Shown here in pieces: positions 1 through 7,999 of a stretch of 14,101 bases of DNA (its first letter is position 1; each line of letters starts with the position of its first letter). The DNA comes from UMGS1071 sp045638545 (GTDB lineage: Bacteria; Bacillota; Clostridia; Oscillospirales; Acutalibacteraceae). Location: the NCBI GenBank assembly GCA_045638545.1, contig JAZUBL010000064.1, positions 1-14,101 on the forward strand, written 5' to 3'. The translations under genes and the position numbers were made by a program. The notes beneath the pieces are model-generated. The model was not told the DNA's origin and did no database searches. It saw only the letters and a list, made by a program, of their open reading frames with translations.

Positions 1-638
1 GTCGGCATCATGGTGTCTTCGTCACGGACTTCAATGACGGTGACAGGTGCGTTATCAGACATAGAAGATTCATATTGCTCTACTGCTTCAATCAATGTTT
101 CGCGTCTGATTTTTTCTTCGTACTGTTTCTGTTTTTCAATATAAGCACAATCATCACTGGTGATGGATAATGTACCGTCAAATTTAACTTTGATTTCCTG
201 ATGGAACAGTTCGTAGATCAGCGCAGCAATTTCTCTGTCAACTCTTTTCTCTTCCAGAACCTGATAGCCGCCATGGCAGAGAGAAATGGTCAGTGTGCTG
301 TCTTCTAGAACAGCTGTACTGTCATTAAAATAGCCGTTTACTGCAATGTCACGACGTTTGAGCAGCTGAATTAATGCTGGAAAAAAAGCATCAGAAAAAG
401 ACCCATCTGGAAAGATCGGTGTGATTTCTGCTTTCTGTACACCCCATCCGGAGTCTTCAATCATCGTTTCCATAGCAGCCAGCATCTCCGGCTCAATAAG
501 CTCAGAAAAAGCAATGGTTGCCAGAAGACAACGCGCATCAAAGTCAATTTCCATTTTATGGATTACACTTTGCTGTGCTGCAGCAGGCAGTGAAAATTCA
601 GTTGTATCACAGGAAAAAAAGTTTGCAAATCTTTTCAC
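1..638 (-). CDS. polC: DNA polymerase III PolC-type, N-terminal part (cut by window edge)
   Basis: PolC is the Gram-positive replicative DNA polymerase with a built-in 3'-5' exonuclease. Only the first 212 codons are in the window, so the OB, exonuclease and polymerase domains lie beyond base 1. The visible part starts MKRFANFFSC and contains ARCLLATIAFSELIEP, which resembles the poorly conserved PolC N-terminal domain; no catalytic residue can be seen. The start is GTG at 638-636, 16 bases after the ispG stop, with AGGAG seven bases upstream; the next in-frame ATG (Met28) has no comparable site. ispG followed by polC is a common order in Clostridia, and the short gap suggests cotranscription. 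Identification rests on N-terminal resemblance plus this context. Confidence 0.85.
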   Translation of the reverse strand, partial: MKRFANFFSCDTTEFSLPAAAQQSVIHKMEIDFDARCLLATIAFSELIEPEMLAAMETMIEDSGWGVQKAEITPIFPDGSFSDAFFPALIQLLKRRDIAVNGYFNDSTAVLEDSTLTISLCHGGYQVLEEKRVDREIAALIYELFHQEIKVKFDGTLSITSDDCAYIEKQKQYEEKIRRETLIEAVEQYESSMSDNAPVTVIEVRDEDTMMP

Positions 639-654
639 GAATACGCTCCTCAGT

Positions 655-1710
655 TTATTTATCCAGCAGTGCAATTTCCTCCATCAAAGCGTCAACCAGC
701 TGGTCTTCCTTTACTTTGCGGATAATTTCACCTTTCTTAAAAATCAAGCCTTCCCCTTTGCCGCCGGCAATGCCGATATCAGCTTCTCTTGCTTCACCAG
801 GACCGTTCACAACGCATCCCATTACAGCAACTTTCAGCGCTTTTGGGTAGTCCTGCAGGCGCTCTTCTACCTGCTGTGCCAAGCCAATCATGTCAATCTG
901 TGTTCTGCCGCAGGTTGGGCAGGAAACAAACTGAATGCCGCCTTCCAGCAAATTGAGACCACGGAGAATATCACGGCCTGCCGCAATTTCCTTCACTGGA
1001 TCAGCTGTGAGAGAAACACGGATCGTATCACCGATCCCTCTCTGCAGGAGAGAACCGATACCAATAGCCGATTTGATCAGACCCATGCGCTCGGTACCTG
1101 CTTCTGTAACGCCAAGGTGCAGCGGATATGGACATTGCTGAGCTACCAGCTCGTATGCCTGAATCATGGTATCTACGTCAGAAGATTTGATAGAAAGAAC
1201 GATATCGGTAAAATCGAATTCTTCCAGCAGAGATGCGTGATACAGAGCACTTTCACATAATGCTTCCGGAGTTGGAGAGCCGTACTTAGCCAAAATTTCT
1301 TTTTCCAGAGAACCCGAGTTTACACCAATTCGAATTGGAATGTTCTTTTGCTTACAGATATCAGCTACGGCGCGAACACGCTCTTTGTCACCGATGTTGC
1401 CTGGATTGATACGAATCTTATCAATACCAGCCTCAGCTGCCGCCAGAGCAAGACGATAGTCAAAATGAATATCGGCAACCAGCGGGATGGAAACAGCTTC
1501 TTTGATTGCCGGAATCAGCTTTACGGCATCCATATTTGGAATTGCTGCACGAACAATATCACAGCCGGCTTTTTCCAATGCAATTGCCTGCTTTACACTG
1601 CCTTCCATGTCATCTGCAATTACGTTCAGCATAGACTGTACGCTGATTTTTGCATTACCACCGATTGCAAGATTTCCTGCGTAAACTGTTTTACAATCAC
1701 GTCTCTTCAT
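655..1710 (-). CDS. ispG: 4-hydroxy-3-methylbut-2-enyl diphosphate synthase (IspG/GcpE)
   Basis: IspG is the penultimate MEP-pathway enzyme, reductively converting MEcPP to HMBPP with a [4Fe-4S] cluster. The 351-aa protein is of normal length for Firmicutes. A TIM-barrel half comes first (VQSM, ADIHFDYRLA near 79-88, KIRINPGNIG near 98-107). The C-terminal Fe-S half has Cys264 and Cys267 in CPTCGRT, Cys299 in MGCVVNGPGE, and Glu306, the expected cluster ligand/acid. The ATG at 1710 follows GGGGAGGCG at good spacing. A hairpin after rseP and an extended -10 at 1741-1749 indicate its own transcription start, and polC follows 16 bases downstream. Confidence 0.97.
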   Translation of the reverse strand: MKRRDCKTVYAGNLAIGGNAKISVQSMLNVIADDMEGSVKQAIALEKAGCDIVRAAIPNMDAVKLIPAIKEAVSIPLVADIHFDYRLALAAAEAGIDKIRINPGNIGDKERVRAVADICKQKNIPIRIGVNSGSLEKEILAKYGSPTPEALCESALYHASLLEEFDFTDIVLSIKSSDVDTMIQAYELVAQQCPYPLHLGVTEAGTERMGLIKSAIGIGSLLQRGIGDTIRVSLTADPVKEIAAGRDILRGLNLLEGGIQFVSCPTCGRTQIDMIGLAQQVEERLQDYPKALKVAVMGCVVNGPGEAREADIGIAGGKGEGLIFKKGEIIRKVKEDQLVDALMEEIALLDK

Positions 1711-1740
1711 TTGATAATCGCCTCCCCTTGTTATTCTGTT

Positions 1741-1749
1741 ATTTTACCA
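1741..1749 (-). promoter_or_regulatory. Extended -10 promoter for ispG-polC
   Basis: On the minus strand TGG-TAAAAT reads 1749 to 1741, a good extended -10 preceded by TTTTG; the TTTTGTGGTAAAAT block differs by one base from the pyrE promoter block. The hexamer 17 bases upstream (TTCCTT) is a poor -35. It lies about 30 bases before the ispG start and after the rseP terminator, exactly where a promoter is needed. Confidence 0.6.
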
Positions 1750-1802
1750 CAAAATGCACAGGAAAGGAAGTCTATTGATGGGAATTGTTATTTCTCCTGT
1801 AT

Positions 1803-1844
1803 AAAAAAGAACCAACCACCGAGAATGGTGATTGGTTCTTTTTT
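1803..1844 (-). terminator. Rho-independent terminator after rseP
   Basis: A 13-bp arm at 1803-1815 (AAAAAAGAACCAA) pairs with 1832-1844. The stem continues through one C-A mismatch into CACC/GGTG, closing a loop of about six bases. On the minus strand the stem is followed by a U-run, and it begins about ten bases after the rseP stop. It should end the pyrH-to-rseP transcript. The plus side is also T-rich (TTTTGTTTTT), but no plus-strand gene is upstream. Confidence 0.9.
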
Positions 1845-1853
1845 GTTTTTATT

Positions 1854-2915
1854 TTAAAATAACTGAAAAACGTCTTTGATACTGATCAGAATCATGAACC
1901 CGATCAGAACAATGAAGCCGCCTGTATGAATCAGGCGTTCGTATTTCTGGTTCAGTGGTTTTCTGCGAATTGCTTCGATGATGAGGAATAACAGTCTGCC
2001 GCCGTCCAGTGCCGGAATTGGCAGCAGATTCACAATACCAAGGTTAATGGTGATAATGACCATCAGCATAATGATATTGTTAAGACCGGTGATGAAGCCT
2101 TCTGCCAGTCCCTGTGAGGCTACCTGTGTGATGGCTGTTGCCGTACCGACAGGGCCGGACAGACTGTCCAGACCCATCTGACCTGTGACAAGTTGTAACA
2201 AACTGGTCCAAACCATTCTGGTGCTGGAGACTGTGTCAGAAAATGTTCTTGTAAAAACATTACCGAACGTGCGCTCAATCGGATAAACCTTGAAATCGAC
2301 CTGAGCGTAAATCTTGCCGTCATATACATCGGATTTCAGTCGCACATGGTCAAAGGTAACAGGTTCACCGTCACGCAAAACTGTCAGCTGCATATCATTG
2401 GCGTCTGCCAGGGAAAGAGCAAAGGTAATATCGCGGGCTGTAAAAGTACGATAGCCGTCGATAGAATAGAACTCATCCCCTACCTGCAGGCCTGCGGCTT
2501 CTGTTAAAGCGCCTTCCTCAAACTGCGCAATGGTGATAGAGGAATACATTGGTTGCTGCACTACTAAAATGAACATCAGGATCAAGCCGAGAATGATATT
2601 CATAATGCCGCCGGCAACAACCACGATCATTCGCTTCCATACAGCCTTGCTGCTGAATGCCCGCGGATCTTTACTCTTATCATTTTCGCCCTCCATGGCG
2701 CAAAAACCACCAAGAGGGAATGCGCGGAGAGAATACTTGGTCTCCCCTTTTTTGAATTGAAAGATCTTCGGTCCCATGCCCAGAGAGAATTCATTGACAC
2801 GAATGCCGCACAGTTTTGCTGTGATGAAATGACCGAATTCATGGAACAGAATGATTACGCAGAACAGAAGAACGGCAATGATAATCAAAATGACAGTTAA
2901 AAAAATTCCAATCAC
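1854..2915 (-). CDS. rseP: RseP/RasP-type site-2 intramembrane zinc metalloprotease (M50)
   Basis: Membrane-embedded zinc protease that cleaves anti-sigma factors and signal peptide remnants within the bilayer. The 353-aa protein has an N-terminal membrane helix carrying HEFGH (residues 25-29), a second helix near 95-120, a single PDZ region near 128-190, and the third zinc-ligand motif NLLPIPALDGG (Asp304) in a hydrophobic segment near 280-315, then a last helix near 332-347. The end coordinate given is the GTG at 2915-2913, three bases after the dxr stop. That GTG overlaps the Shine-Dalgarno-like stretch AAGAGGTGAT, so the true start may be ATT at codon 4 or TTG at codon 10. Function is secure; the start is not. 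Confidence 0.95.
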   Translation of the reverse strand: MIGIFLTVILIIIAVLLFCVIILFHEFGHFITAKLCGIRVNEFSLGMGPKIFQFKKGETKYSLRAFPLGGFCAMEGENDKSKDPRAFSSKAVWKRMIVVVAGGIMNIILGLILMFILVVQQPMYSSITIAQFEEGALTEAAGLQVGDEFYSIDGYRTFTARDITFALSLADANDMQLTVLRDGEPVTFDHVRLKSDVYDGKIYAQVDFKVYPIERTFGNVFTRTFSDTVSSTRMVWTSLLQLVTGQMGLDSLSGPVGTATAITQVASQGLAEGFITGLNNIIMLMVIITINLGIVNLLPIPALDGGRLLFLIIEAIRRKPLNQKYERLIHTGGFIVLIGFMILISIKDVFQLF

Positions 2916-2918
2916 CTC

Positions 2919-4076
2919 TTATTTGGCGTTCACAGCATCTAATACAAATTGTCTTGCATTGCGGTCTGCTTCCAGAACCTGTTCAATGCTGGTCAGCGCT
3001 GCAACATCCGGCTGATGTTCCATTGCTGCGGTTACGAGATCACCAATATCCAGGAATCCAATCTTGCCGTCAATAAACAGCTGTACAGCCATTTCGTTGG
3101 CGCCATTTGCTGCTGCAGGAGCAAGACCGCCGCGCTTCAGCGCATTTTTGCAGGCCTTCAGGCAGGTAAAGGTATCTTCATCTGGTTTATAGAAGGACAG
3201 ATTACAGCATTCTGTCAGATCCAGCTTTTTTACGTCAGATGGGATTCTCTTTGGATAAGTTACTGCATATTGAATTGGCAGACACATATCCGGCACACCC
3301 ATTTGCGCAATTACAGAAGAGTCACAGAATTCTACCATAGAGTGAATGATGCTCTCGCGATGTACTACAACATCGATCTGCTCAGCAGGCAGGTTAAACA
3401 GCCACGCTGCCTCGATCACTTCCAAACCCTTGTTCATCATGGATGCGGAGTCAATAGTGATTTTTCTGCCCATGCTCCAGTTTGGATGCTTGAGAGCCTG
3501 CTCCAGTGTTACATTCTCCAGCTCTTCTCTTGTTTTGCCGAAGAATGGACCGCCGGATGCAGTGAGAATAATGCGTTCTACTTCTTTTGAATCGTTGCAG
3601 CCTTCCAGACACTGGAAGATTGCAGAGTGTTCGCTGTCTACCGGGATAATGGAAAGGCCTTTTTTATGTGCAGCGTCCATAACCAGAGAACCGCCTGCAA
3701 CCAGTGTTTCCTTGTTTGCAAGGGCAATGTTCTTACCTGCTTCAATTGCTGCCATAGTTGGCTGCAGACCGATCATACCGACAACAGAGTTGAGCACCAT
3801 GTCTGCCTGCGGGACTGCCGCTGCTTCACACAGACCTTCAATACCGGTTACGATTTTCACATCACAGTCGGAAACAGCCAGCTTTAATTTTTTAGCTGCT
3901 TCGAAATCAAAGACCGCAACAAGTTGCGGTCTAAATTCACGAATTTGTGTTTCCAATAAGTTGATGTTGCTGTTCGCAGCCAGAGCGGAAACCGGCAGAT
4001 TCATACGCCGCGCAACGGAAAGCGCCTGAGTGCCGATGGATCCGGTAGAGCCTAAAATTGCTAGGTTCTTCTCCAT
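2919..4076 (-). CDS. dxr: 1-deoxy-D-xylulose 5-phosphate reductoisomerase
   Basis: First committed enzyme of the MEP pathway, making 2-C-methyl-D-erythritol 4-phosphate from DXP with NADPH and a divalent metal; cytosolic. From the ATG at 4076 the protein is 385 aa, normal for the family. It opens with the NADPH fold MEKNLAILGSTGSIGTQ, then has the metal/substrate residues in PVDSEHSAIFQC, TASGGPF, NWSMGRKITIDSAS, MNKGLEVIEA and HRESIIHSMVEF. The frame extends upstream to TTG (4088) and GTG (4085), but GGTGA sits five bases before the ATG and homologous proteins begin at this point. It lies between cdsA and rseP in one operon. Confidence 0.96.
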   Translation of the reverse strand: MEKNLAILGSTGSIGTQALSVARRMNLPVSALAANSNINLLETQIREFRPQLVAVFDFEAAKKLKLAVSDCDVKIVTGIEGLCEAAAVPQADMVLNSVVGMIGLQPTMAAIEAGKNIALANKETLVAGGSLVMDAAHKKGLSIIPVDSEHSAIFQCLEGCNDSKEVERIILTASGGPFFGKTREELENVTLEQALKHPNWSMGRKITIDSASMMNKGLEVIEAAWLFNLPAEQIDVVVHRESIIHSMVEFCDSSVIAQMGVPDMCLPIQYAVTYPKRIPSDVKKLDLTECCNLSFYKPDEDTFTCLKACKNALKRGGLAPAAANGANEMAVQLFIDGKIGFLDIGDLVTAAMEHQPDVAALTSIEQVLEADRNARQFVLDAVNAK

Positions 4077-4112
4077 ATTATTCACCAAACTTATGATTTA
4101 TTTTCGTTGTTA

Positions 4113-4985
4113 TTAAAATTTTACCATTGGGAGCAGCTGCAGGAAGAAAAACAGATAAGGTGATACAAAAATCACACTGTCAAATCGATCGATGAAGCCG
4201 CCGTGTCCCGGGATGATATTGCCGTAGTCTTTGATATTGCAGCTTCTCTTGATCATAGAGAAAGCCAGGTCACCAACAATAGAAACTACTGTTGTTGTCA
4301 GACCGATCAGTACCAGAGACAAATAGGACATATGCAGTGTTCCGCCAAAGAAAATCAGGTTGTAGAAGGTGCCGTATACCAGCATTGCCAGAACATTCAG
4401 GAAAAAGCCGCCGAATACGCCTTCAATGGTTTTCTTCGGGCTCAGTTTTGGACAGAGCTTGTGTCTGCCAAAGAAGCTGCCGGCAAAGTAAGCGCCGCAG
4501 TCAGCAACCCATGGAGCCATGAATACGATAAATACGTAGAATCCGCCGTGACCGTTGGAAATATCACGAACACCAACCAGGGTTGTCATTGCGATGGTAA
4601 TGAAACAGGTTAAACCAATGGCGCAAAGCCAGTCTTTCAGAACGTTTTTCTCGTGGGTAAACAGCATAAATGCAACCATGATAAACAGGTATGCTGCACA
4701 GGCCGCCCCACTCCAGAAAAGGCTTGGCATCAGATACAGATTGCCAAGAACAGATACGGACGGGATGACGCTTGGGATCAGTGGAACACCACAACCGAAT
4801 GCCATACTCGGGATCAAAAAGAGCGGATTCTTTTTTAATCCGAATACGCCGGAAAGTTCATGCACCATTACTGCGGTGATGAGACCAATGGCAATATTCA
4901 TACCATAGGACCAGAAGATGGTCAGGACAACGATGACACCCAGTACGCCCAGAATCATGAAGCCGGATAAAACACGTTTTAACAT
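4113..4985 (-). CDS. cdsA: Phosphatidate cytidylyltransferase (CDP-diglyceride synthase)
   Basis: Integral membrane enzyme making CDP-diacylglycerol from CTP and phosphatidic acid, the branch point to phosphatidylglycerol and related lipids. The 290-aa protein is mostly hydrophobic helices. The CdsA signature occupies about residues 243-270: SMIKRS, then KDYG, IIPGHGG and DRFDS. Upstream are the conserved DCGAYFAG and LSPKKTIEG. The ATG at 4985 has GGAGGTG upstream, inside the end of uppS; only two bases separate it from the uppS stop, so the two are cotranscribed and possibly translationally coupled. UppS and CdsA both feed membrane and wall lipid synthesis. Confidence 0.95.
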   Translation of the reverse strand: MLKRVLSGFMILGVLGVIVVLTIFWSYGMNIAIGLITAVMVHELSGVFGLKKNPLFLIPSMAFGCGVPLIPSVIPSVSVLGNLYLMPSLFWSGAACAAYLFIMVAFMLFTHEKNVLKDWLCAIGLTCFITIAMTTLVGVRDISNGHGGFYVFIVFMAPWVADCGAYFAGSFFGRHKLCPKLSPKKTIEGVFGGFFLNVLAMLVYGTFYNLIFFGGTLHMSYLSLVLIGLTTTVVSIVGDLAFSMIKRSCNIKDYGNIIPGHGGFIDRFDSVIFVSPYLFFFLQLLPMVKF

Positions 4986-4987
4986 GC

Positions 4988-5728
4988 TTACACACCTCCA
5001 AATCTTCTGTTTCTGAGGCTGTATTGATCCAGAGCAAGTTCTAAGTGCTCCGGTGTAAAGTCCGGCCAGAGAATATCCATGAAAAGATATTCAGAATAGG
5101 CTGACTGCCACAGCATAAAGTTGGATGTGCGGTACTCGCCGCTTGGACGAATGATCAGATCCGGATCCGGCTGACCAGCTGTATCGAGATGATCGCTGAT
5201 CATTGCTTCTGTAATGGCATCCGGAGAAACGGTGCCATCAGCAACCTGTGCTGCGATTTTCTTAACAGCAGAGGTGATTTCTGCCCTGCCACCGTAGTTC
5301 ATGGCAATGTTCAGAACCATACCGGTCTGTTTCTTTGAAAGTTCTTTTGTTTCCTCGATCAGCTTCTGCAGATCTTTTGGAAACGCGCTGGTATCGCCGA
5401 TAAAATTCAGCCGCATATTTTCAATGGAAAATTCTTCAATCGCTTCCTTCAGATACTGTTTGAACAGCACCATCAGCGCTTTAACTTCCAGTGATGGACG
5501 CTTCCAGTTCTCAGTGGAGAATGCATAAACTGTCAGATATTTGATACCAATTTTATTGCAATACTTGGAAATACGCTTAAAGTTTTTTGCGCCTTCTTTA
5601 TGTCCGGCACTTCTGGACAACCCCCGCTGCTGCGCCCAGCGGCCATTGCCGTCCATAATAATGCCTATATGTTCCGGCAAGATACGCTTAGAGCGATCAA
5701 TACTCATATTATTCGGTACATTATCCAT
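4988..5728 (-). CDS. uppS: Undecaprenyl diphosphate synthase (cis-prenyltransferase)
   Basis: Adds IPP units in cis to farnesyl diphosphate to make the C55 carrier for peptidoglycan and wall glycans. The 246-aa protein has PEHIGIIMDGNGRWA with catalytic Asp26, RGLSRSAGH, then YAFSTENWKRP and NYGGRAEI. Near residue 194 is RPSGEYRTSNF followed by LWQSAYSE; families usually have RTSGE, so Pro195 is a mild variant. The ATG at 5728 follows AAGGCGG, eleven bases after the frr stop. Its position between frr and cdsA is canonical, and its substrate comes from the MEP pathway genes downstream. Confidence 0.96.
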   Translation of the reverse strand: MDNVPNNMSIDRSKRILPEHIGIIMDGNGRWAQQRGLSRSAGHKEGAKNFKRISKYCNKIGIKYLTVYAFSTENWKRPSLEVKALMVLFKQYLKEAIEEFSIENMRLNFIGDTSAFPKDLQKLIEETKELSKKQTGMVLNIAMNYGGRAEITSAVKKIAAQVADGTVSPDAITEAMISDHLDTAGQPDPDLIIRPSGEYRTSNFMLWQSAYSEYLFMDILWPDFTPEHLELALDQYSLRNRRFGGV

Positions 5729-5739
5729 GATAAGCCGCC

Positions 5740-6294
5740 TTAAATCTCCATGATTTCCTTTTCTTTCTTTGCGGAAAGTGTATCAACTTCCTTGCAGAAC
5801 TTATCTGTGAGGTTCTGTGTCTGCTTTTCTGCATCCTTCAGATCGTCCTCTGTAATCACGGAATCCTTCTTCATCTTCTTCAGCTTATCAATTGCCTCAC
5901 GACGAACGTTGCGGATTTCAACCTTGATCTGCTCGCCCATCTTGCTGATGTCTTTTGCAATTTCTTTTCTGCGCTCTTCTGTCAGCTGAGGGAAGATCAT
6001 ACGGATTGTCTTACCATCGCTCTGTGGGTTGATGCCGATATCAGACTTCTGGATTGCCTTTTCAATCAGGTTGCAAACAGAAACGTCCCATGGCTGAATT
6101 ACAAGCACTCTTGCTTCTGCAACAGAAACAGCTGCCAGCTGGTTGATTGCTGTTGGTGCGCCGTAGTAGTCAACGAATACTTTATCCAGAACGTTTGGAT
6201 TTGCACGGCCTGCACGAATTTCAGCAAACTCTGTTACCAGGTGCTGTACTCTTCTTTCCATTTTTGCTTCTGCATTAGATAATACTTCTTTCAT
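5740..6294 (-). CDS. frr: Ribosome recycling factor
   Basis: RRF splits the post-termination ribosome together with EF-G; cytosolic. The 184-aa length is standard. Visible family features are IRAGRANPNVLDKV near residues 27-40, the YYGAPTAINQLA strand, VIQPWD, the PQLTEERRKE segment and the long C-terminal helix ending in EKEIMEI. The ATG at 6294 is preceded by AAAAAGGCGGT. A 56-base AT-rich spacer separates it from pyrH; a six-pair hairpin at the pyrH stop (6337-6353) has no U-run, so read-through from pyrH is expected. Confidence 0.97.
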   Translation of the reverse strand: MKEVLSNAEAKMERRVQHLVTEFAEIRAGRANPNVLDKVFVDYYGAPTAINQLAAVSVAEARVLVIQPWDVSVCNLIEKAIQKSDIGINPQSDGKTIRMIFPQLTEERRKEIAKDISKMGEQIKVEIRNVRREAIDKLKKMKKDSVITEDDLKDAEKQTQNLTDKFCKEVDTLSAKKEKEIMEI

Positions 6295-6350
6295 GGTTTA
6301 ATACCGCCTTTTTATTAATTAAAAAATAATTGTTTATGATTTATCAGAAA

Positions 6351-7058
6351 TCAGTTTTTTACCAGTGTACCAACATTTTCGCCGCAGATTGCCTTGGTAA
6401 TGTTGTTTGGATCATCAATGCTGAATACCAGCAGAGAAATGTTGTTGTCCTTGCAGAGGGAAGCAGCTGTGCTGTCCATAACCTGCAGGCCCTTCTGAAG
6501 AACTTCCATGAAGGTGAGAGTATCGTACTTCACAGCATCCGGATTCTTTTTTGGATCGCTGTCATAAACGCCGTCAACCATAGTTGCCTTCAGAATAATG
6601 TCTGCTTCGATTTCAGCTGCACGCAGAGCTGCTGCTGTATCGGTGGAGAAGAATGGATTGCCGGTACCGCCGCCAAAAATAACAACGCCGCCATCTTTCA
6701 GGTGAGCAACAGCCTTCTCGTGTGTAAATACTTCCGCAACGCGGAGCATTTCAACAGAAGTCTGTACACAGCAGTTAACGCCCATTTCTTCCAGTACTTC
6801 GCATACGCCCAGTGCATTGATTACAGTTGCAAGCATACCCATGCTGTCTGCACGTGCGCGGTTCATTTCGCCGCTGCTTCTGCCTCTCCAGAAGTTACCG
6901 CCGCCGACTACAACACCAATTTCAACACCCATATCTACACAGGCTTTGATTGGTTCGCAGATCTTCATGACTGTATCAAAATCGATGCCATGGCTGTCGC
7001 TGCCCGCAAGGGACTCGCCACTGAGCTTTAAAAGAACTCTCTTATACTTCGGTTGCAA
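6351..7058 (-). CDS. pyrH: UMP kinase (uridylate kinase)
   Basis: Phosphorylates UMP to UDP; a hexameric bacterial amino-acid-kinase-fold enzyme. From the TTG at 7058 the product is 235 aa, the usual size, starting MQPKYKRVLLKLSGESLAG. The KLSGE motif is at 11-15 and GGGNFWRGR at 52-60, followed by the R-ADSMGMLATV and MVDGVYDSDPKKNPDA segments. The open frame runs upstream to 7157, but those 33 residues have no family resemblance and overlap the promoter. The sequence GGGGGTG six bases before the TTG supports this start. It is the first gene of the frr-uppS-cdsA-dxr-rseP operon; rpsB and tsf are not upstream. Confidence 0.95.
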   Translation of the reverse strand: MQPKYKRVLLKLSGESLAGSDSHGIDFDTVMKICEPIKACVDMGVEIGVVVGGGNFWRGRSSGEMNRARADSMGMLATVINALGVCEVLEEMGVNCCVQTSVEMLRVAEVFTHEKAVAHLKDGGVVIFGGGTGNPFFSTDTAAALRAAEIEADIILKATMVDGVYDSDPKKNPDAVKYDTLTFMEVLQKGLQVMDSTAASLCKDNNISLLVFSIDDPNNITKAICGENVGTLVKN

Positions 7059-7116
7059 ATACAACACCCCCGCAATTATCAATTCATTTGGATTTATACA
7101 TATATAACCAATTGTT

Positions 7117-7145
7117 ATTTTACAATATATTTCACACGATGTAAA
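7117..7145 (-). promoter_or_regulatory. Promoter for the pyrH-frr-uppS-cdsA-dxr-rseP operon
   Basis: On the minus strand TTTACA (7145-7140) and TAAAAT (7122-7117) are separated by exactly 17 bases; each matches the sigma-A consensus at five of six positions. The predicted start near 7110 leaves a leader of about 50 bases before the pyrH TTG. No riboswitch or attenuator structure is evident in that leader. Confidence 0.75.
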
Positions 7146-7219
7146 GCGATTACGCATAGATTTATAGTTAAATTCGTCAGCATTTAAAATTTATTTTTAA
7201 CTTTATTTACGCAAAACGC

Positions 7220-7260
7220 AAAAAATCCCGCACAATGGAATCCATCATGCGGGATTTTTT
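7220..7260 (-). terminator. Rho-independent terminator after radC (pyrE-radC operon)
   Basis: Thirteen-base arms 7220-7232 (AAAAAATCCCGCA) and 7248-7260 pair perfectly. The 15-base loop can form a further ATGG/CCAT stem. The hairpin overlaps the radC stop codon and has a U-run on the minus strand. The plus-strand copy also has a T-run. It insulates the pyrH promoter from pyrE-radC transcription. Confidence 0.92.
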
Positions 7261-7987
7261 ATAAATTGTCAGGTTCAATGATCTTCGCAAGGAAACCGGA
7301 CTCTGCCATTGAAAAATAATCACCATCAATAATGATAAAATGATCTGCCAGATTCACATCTATGGAAGATAATGCCTGATAAGCCTGTTTTGTTGAAATT
7401 ACATCTTCAGAAGATGGCATTAAATTGCCGCTCGGATGATTGTGCGCCAGAATAATGGACGCCGCATTGTACAGAACAGCAATTTCAACAATACGCTTAA
7501 TGTGAAGCGGAAGTGTATCAATCGAACCTTCATAAACTGCTTCGCAATACAACACTCGATTTTTACTATCAAGTGCAATTACCGTAAGCGTTTCATTTGC
7601 AAGGCCGATATATCGATGCATCAGATAATTGCCTACAGACTTTTTATCATGAAAACGAGTTGGTGCTTTTTCTTTATCTATCATGTATGTTCTGGCCAGA
7701 TTTGGGATCAGTTTCAACAGCATAGCCGCAGAATCCCCTACACCATCTACTTTTTTCAGTTCTTCCAATGGTGCTTCAAAAACATTGGCAATAGAACCGA
7801 AACGCTGAAGCAGATTATGTGCAATTGGGTTTGTATCCCTGCGCGGAATTGCATAAAACAGCAATAATTCCAGTTTTACATGATCCTCCAGACTGTCAAA
7901 GCCATCGGTTAAGAATCGTCTGCGAACCCGCTCTCTGTGATTGGTATGCGGATTCGCCGCTTTTTCTTTACGAGTCAGATCAGACAC
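7259..7987 (-). CDS. radC: RadC/JAB-domain protein
   Basis: RadC-family protein; the family carries a JAMM-type metal-binding domain, but its historic link to DNA repair is not proven. The 242-aa protein has an N-terminal region (HRERVRRRF, then LELLLFYAIPRRDTNPIAH), a helix-hairpin-helix near residues 74-93 (LKKVDGVGDSAA), and a C-terminal JAB domain with HNHPSG at 182-187 and Asp195 in PSSED. All the expected metal residues of this part are present. The start is GTG at 7987, twelve bases after the pyrE stop, with only a weak AAGAG upstream, so it is probably cotranscribed with pyrE and may depend on coupling. Confidence 0.9.
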   Translation of the reverse strand: MSDLTRKEKAANPHTNHRERVRRRFLTDGFDSLEDHVKLELLLFYAIPRRDTNPIAHNLLQRFGSIANVFEAPLEELKKVDGVGDSAAMLLKLIPNLARTYMIDKEKAPTRFHDKKSVGNYLMHRYIGLANETLTVIALDSKNRVLYCEAVYEGSIDTLPLHIKRIVEIAVLYNAASIILAHNHPSGNLMPSSEDVISTKQAYQALSSIDVNLADHFIIIDGDYFSMAESGFLAKIIEPDNL

Positions 7988-7999
7988 TGTGATTTACTC

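Noticed and set aside
421..1260. 279-codon plus-strand open frame
   Set aside because: It lies antisense to polC and ispG, whose conserved motifs are unmistakable; the plus-strand translation is low-complexity Cys/Phe/Asn-rich antisense shadow.
6337..6353. Small inverted repeat TGATTT/AAATCA at the pyrH stop
   Set aside because: Only six AT-rich pairs and no adjoining U-run; not credible as a terminator between pyrH and frr.
7059..7116. Possible riboswitch or attenuator in the pyrH leader
   Set aside because: About 50 bases, AT-rich, with no stable stem; too short for a known riboswitch.
7059..7157. N-terminal 33-residue extension of pyrH
   Set aside because: It covers the TTTACA-17-TAAAAT promoter, has no family similarity, and the TTG at 7058 has a strong upstream GGGGGTG and gives a family-like N-terminus.
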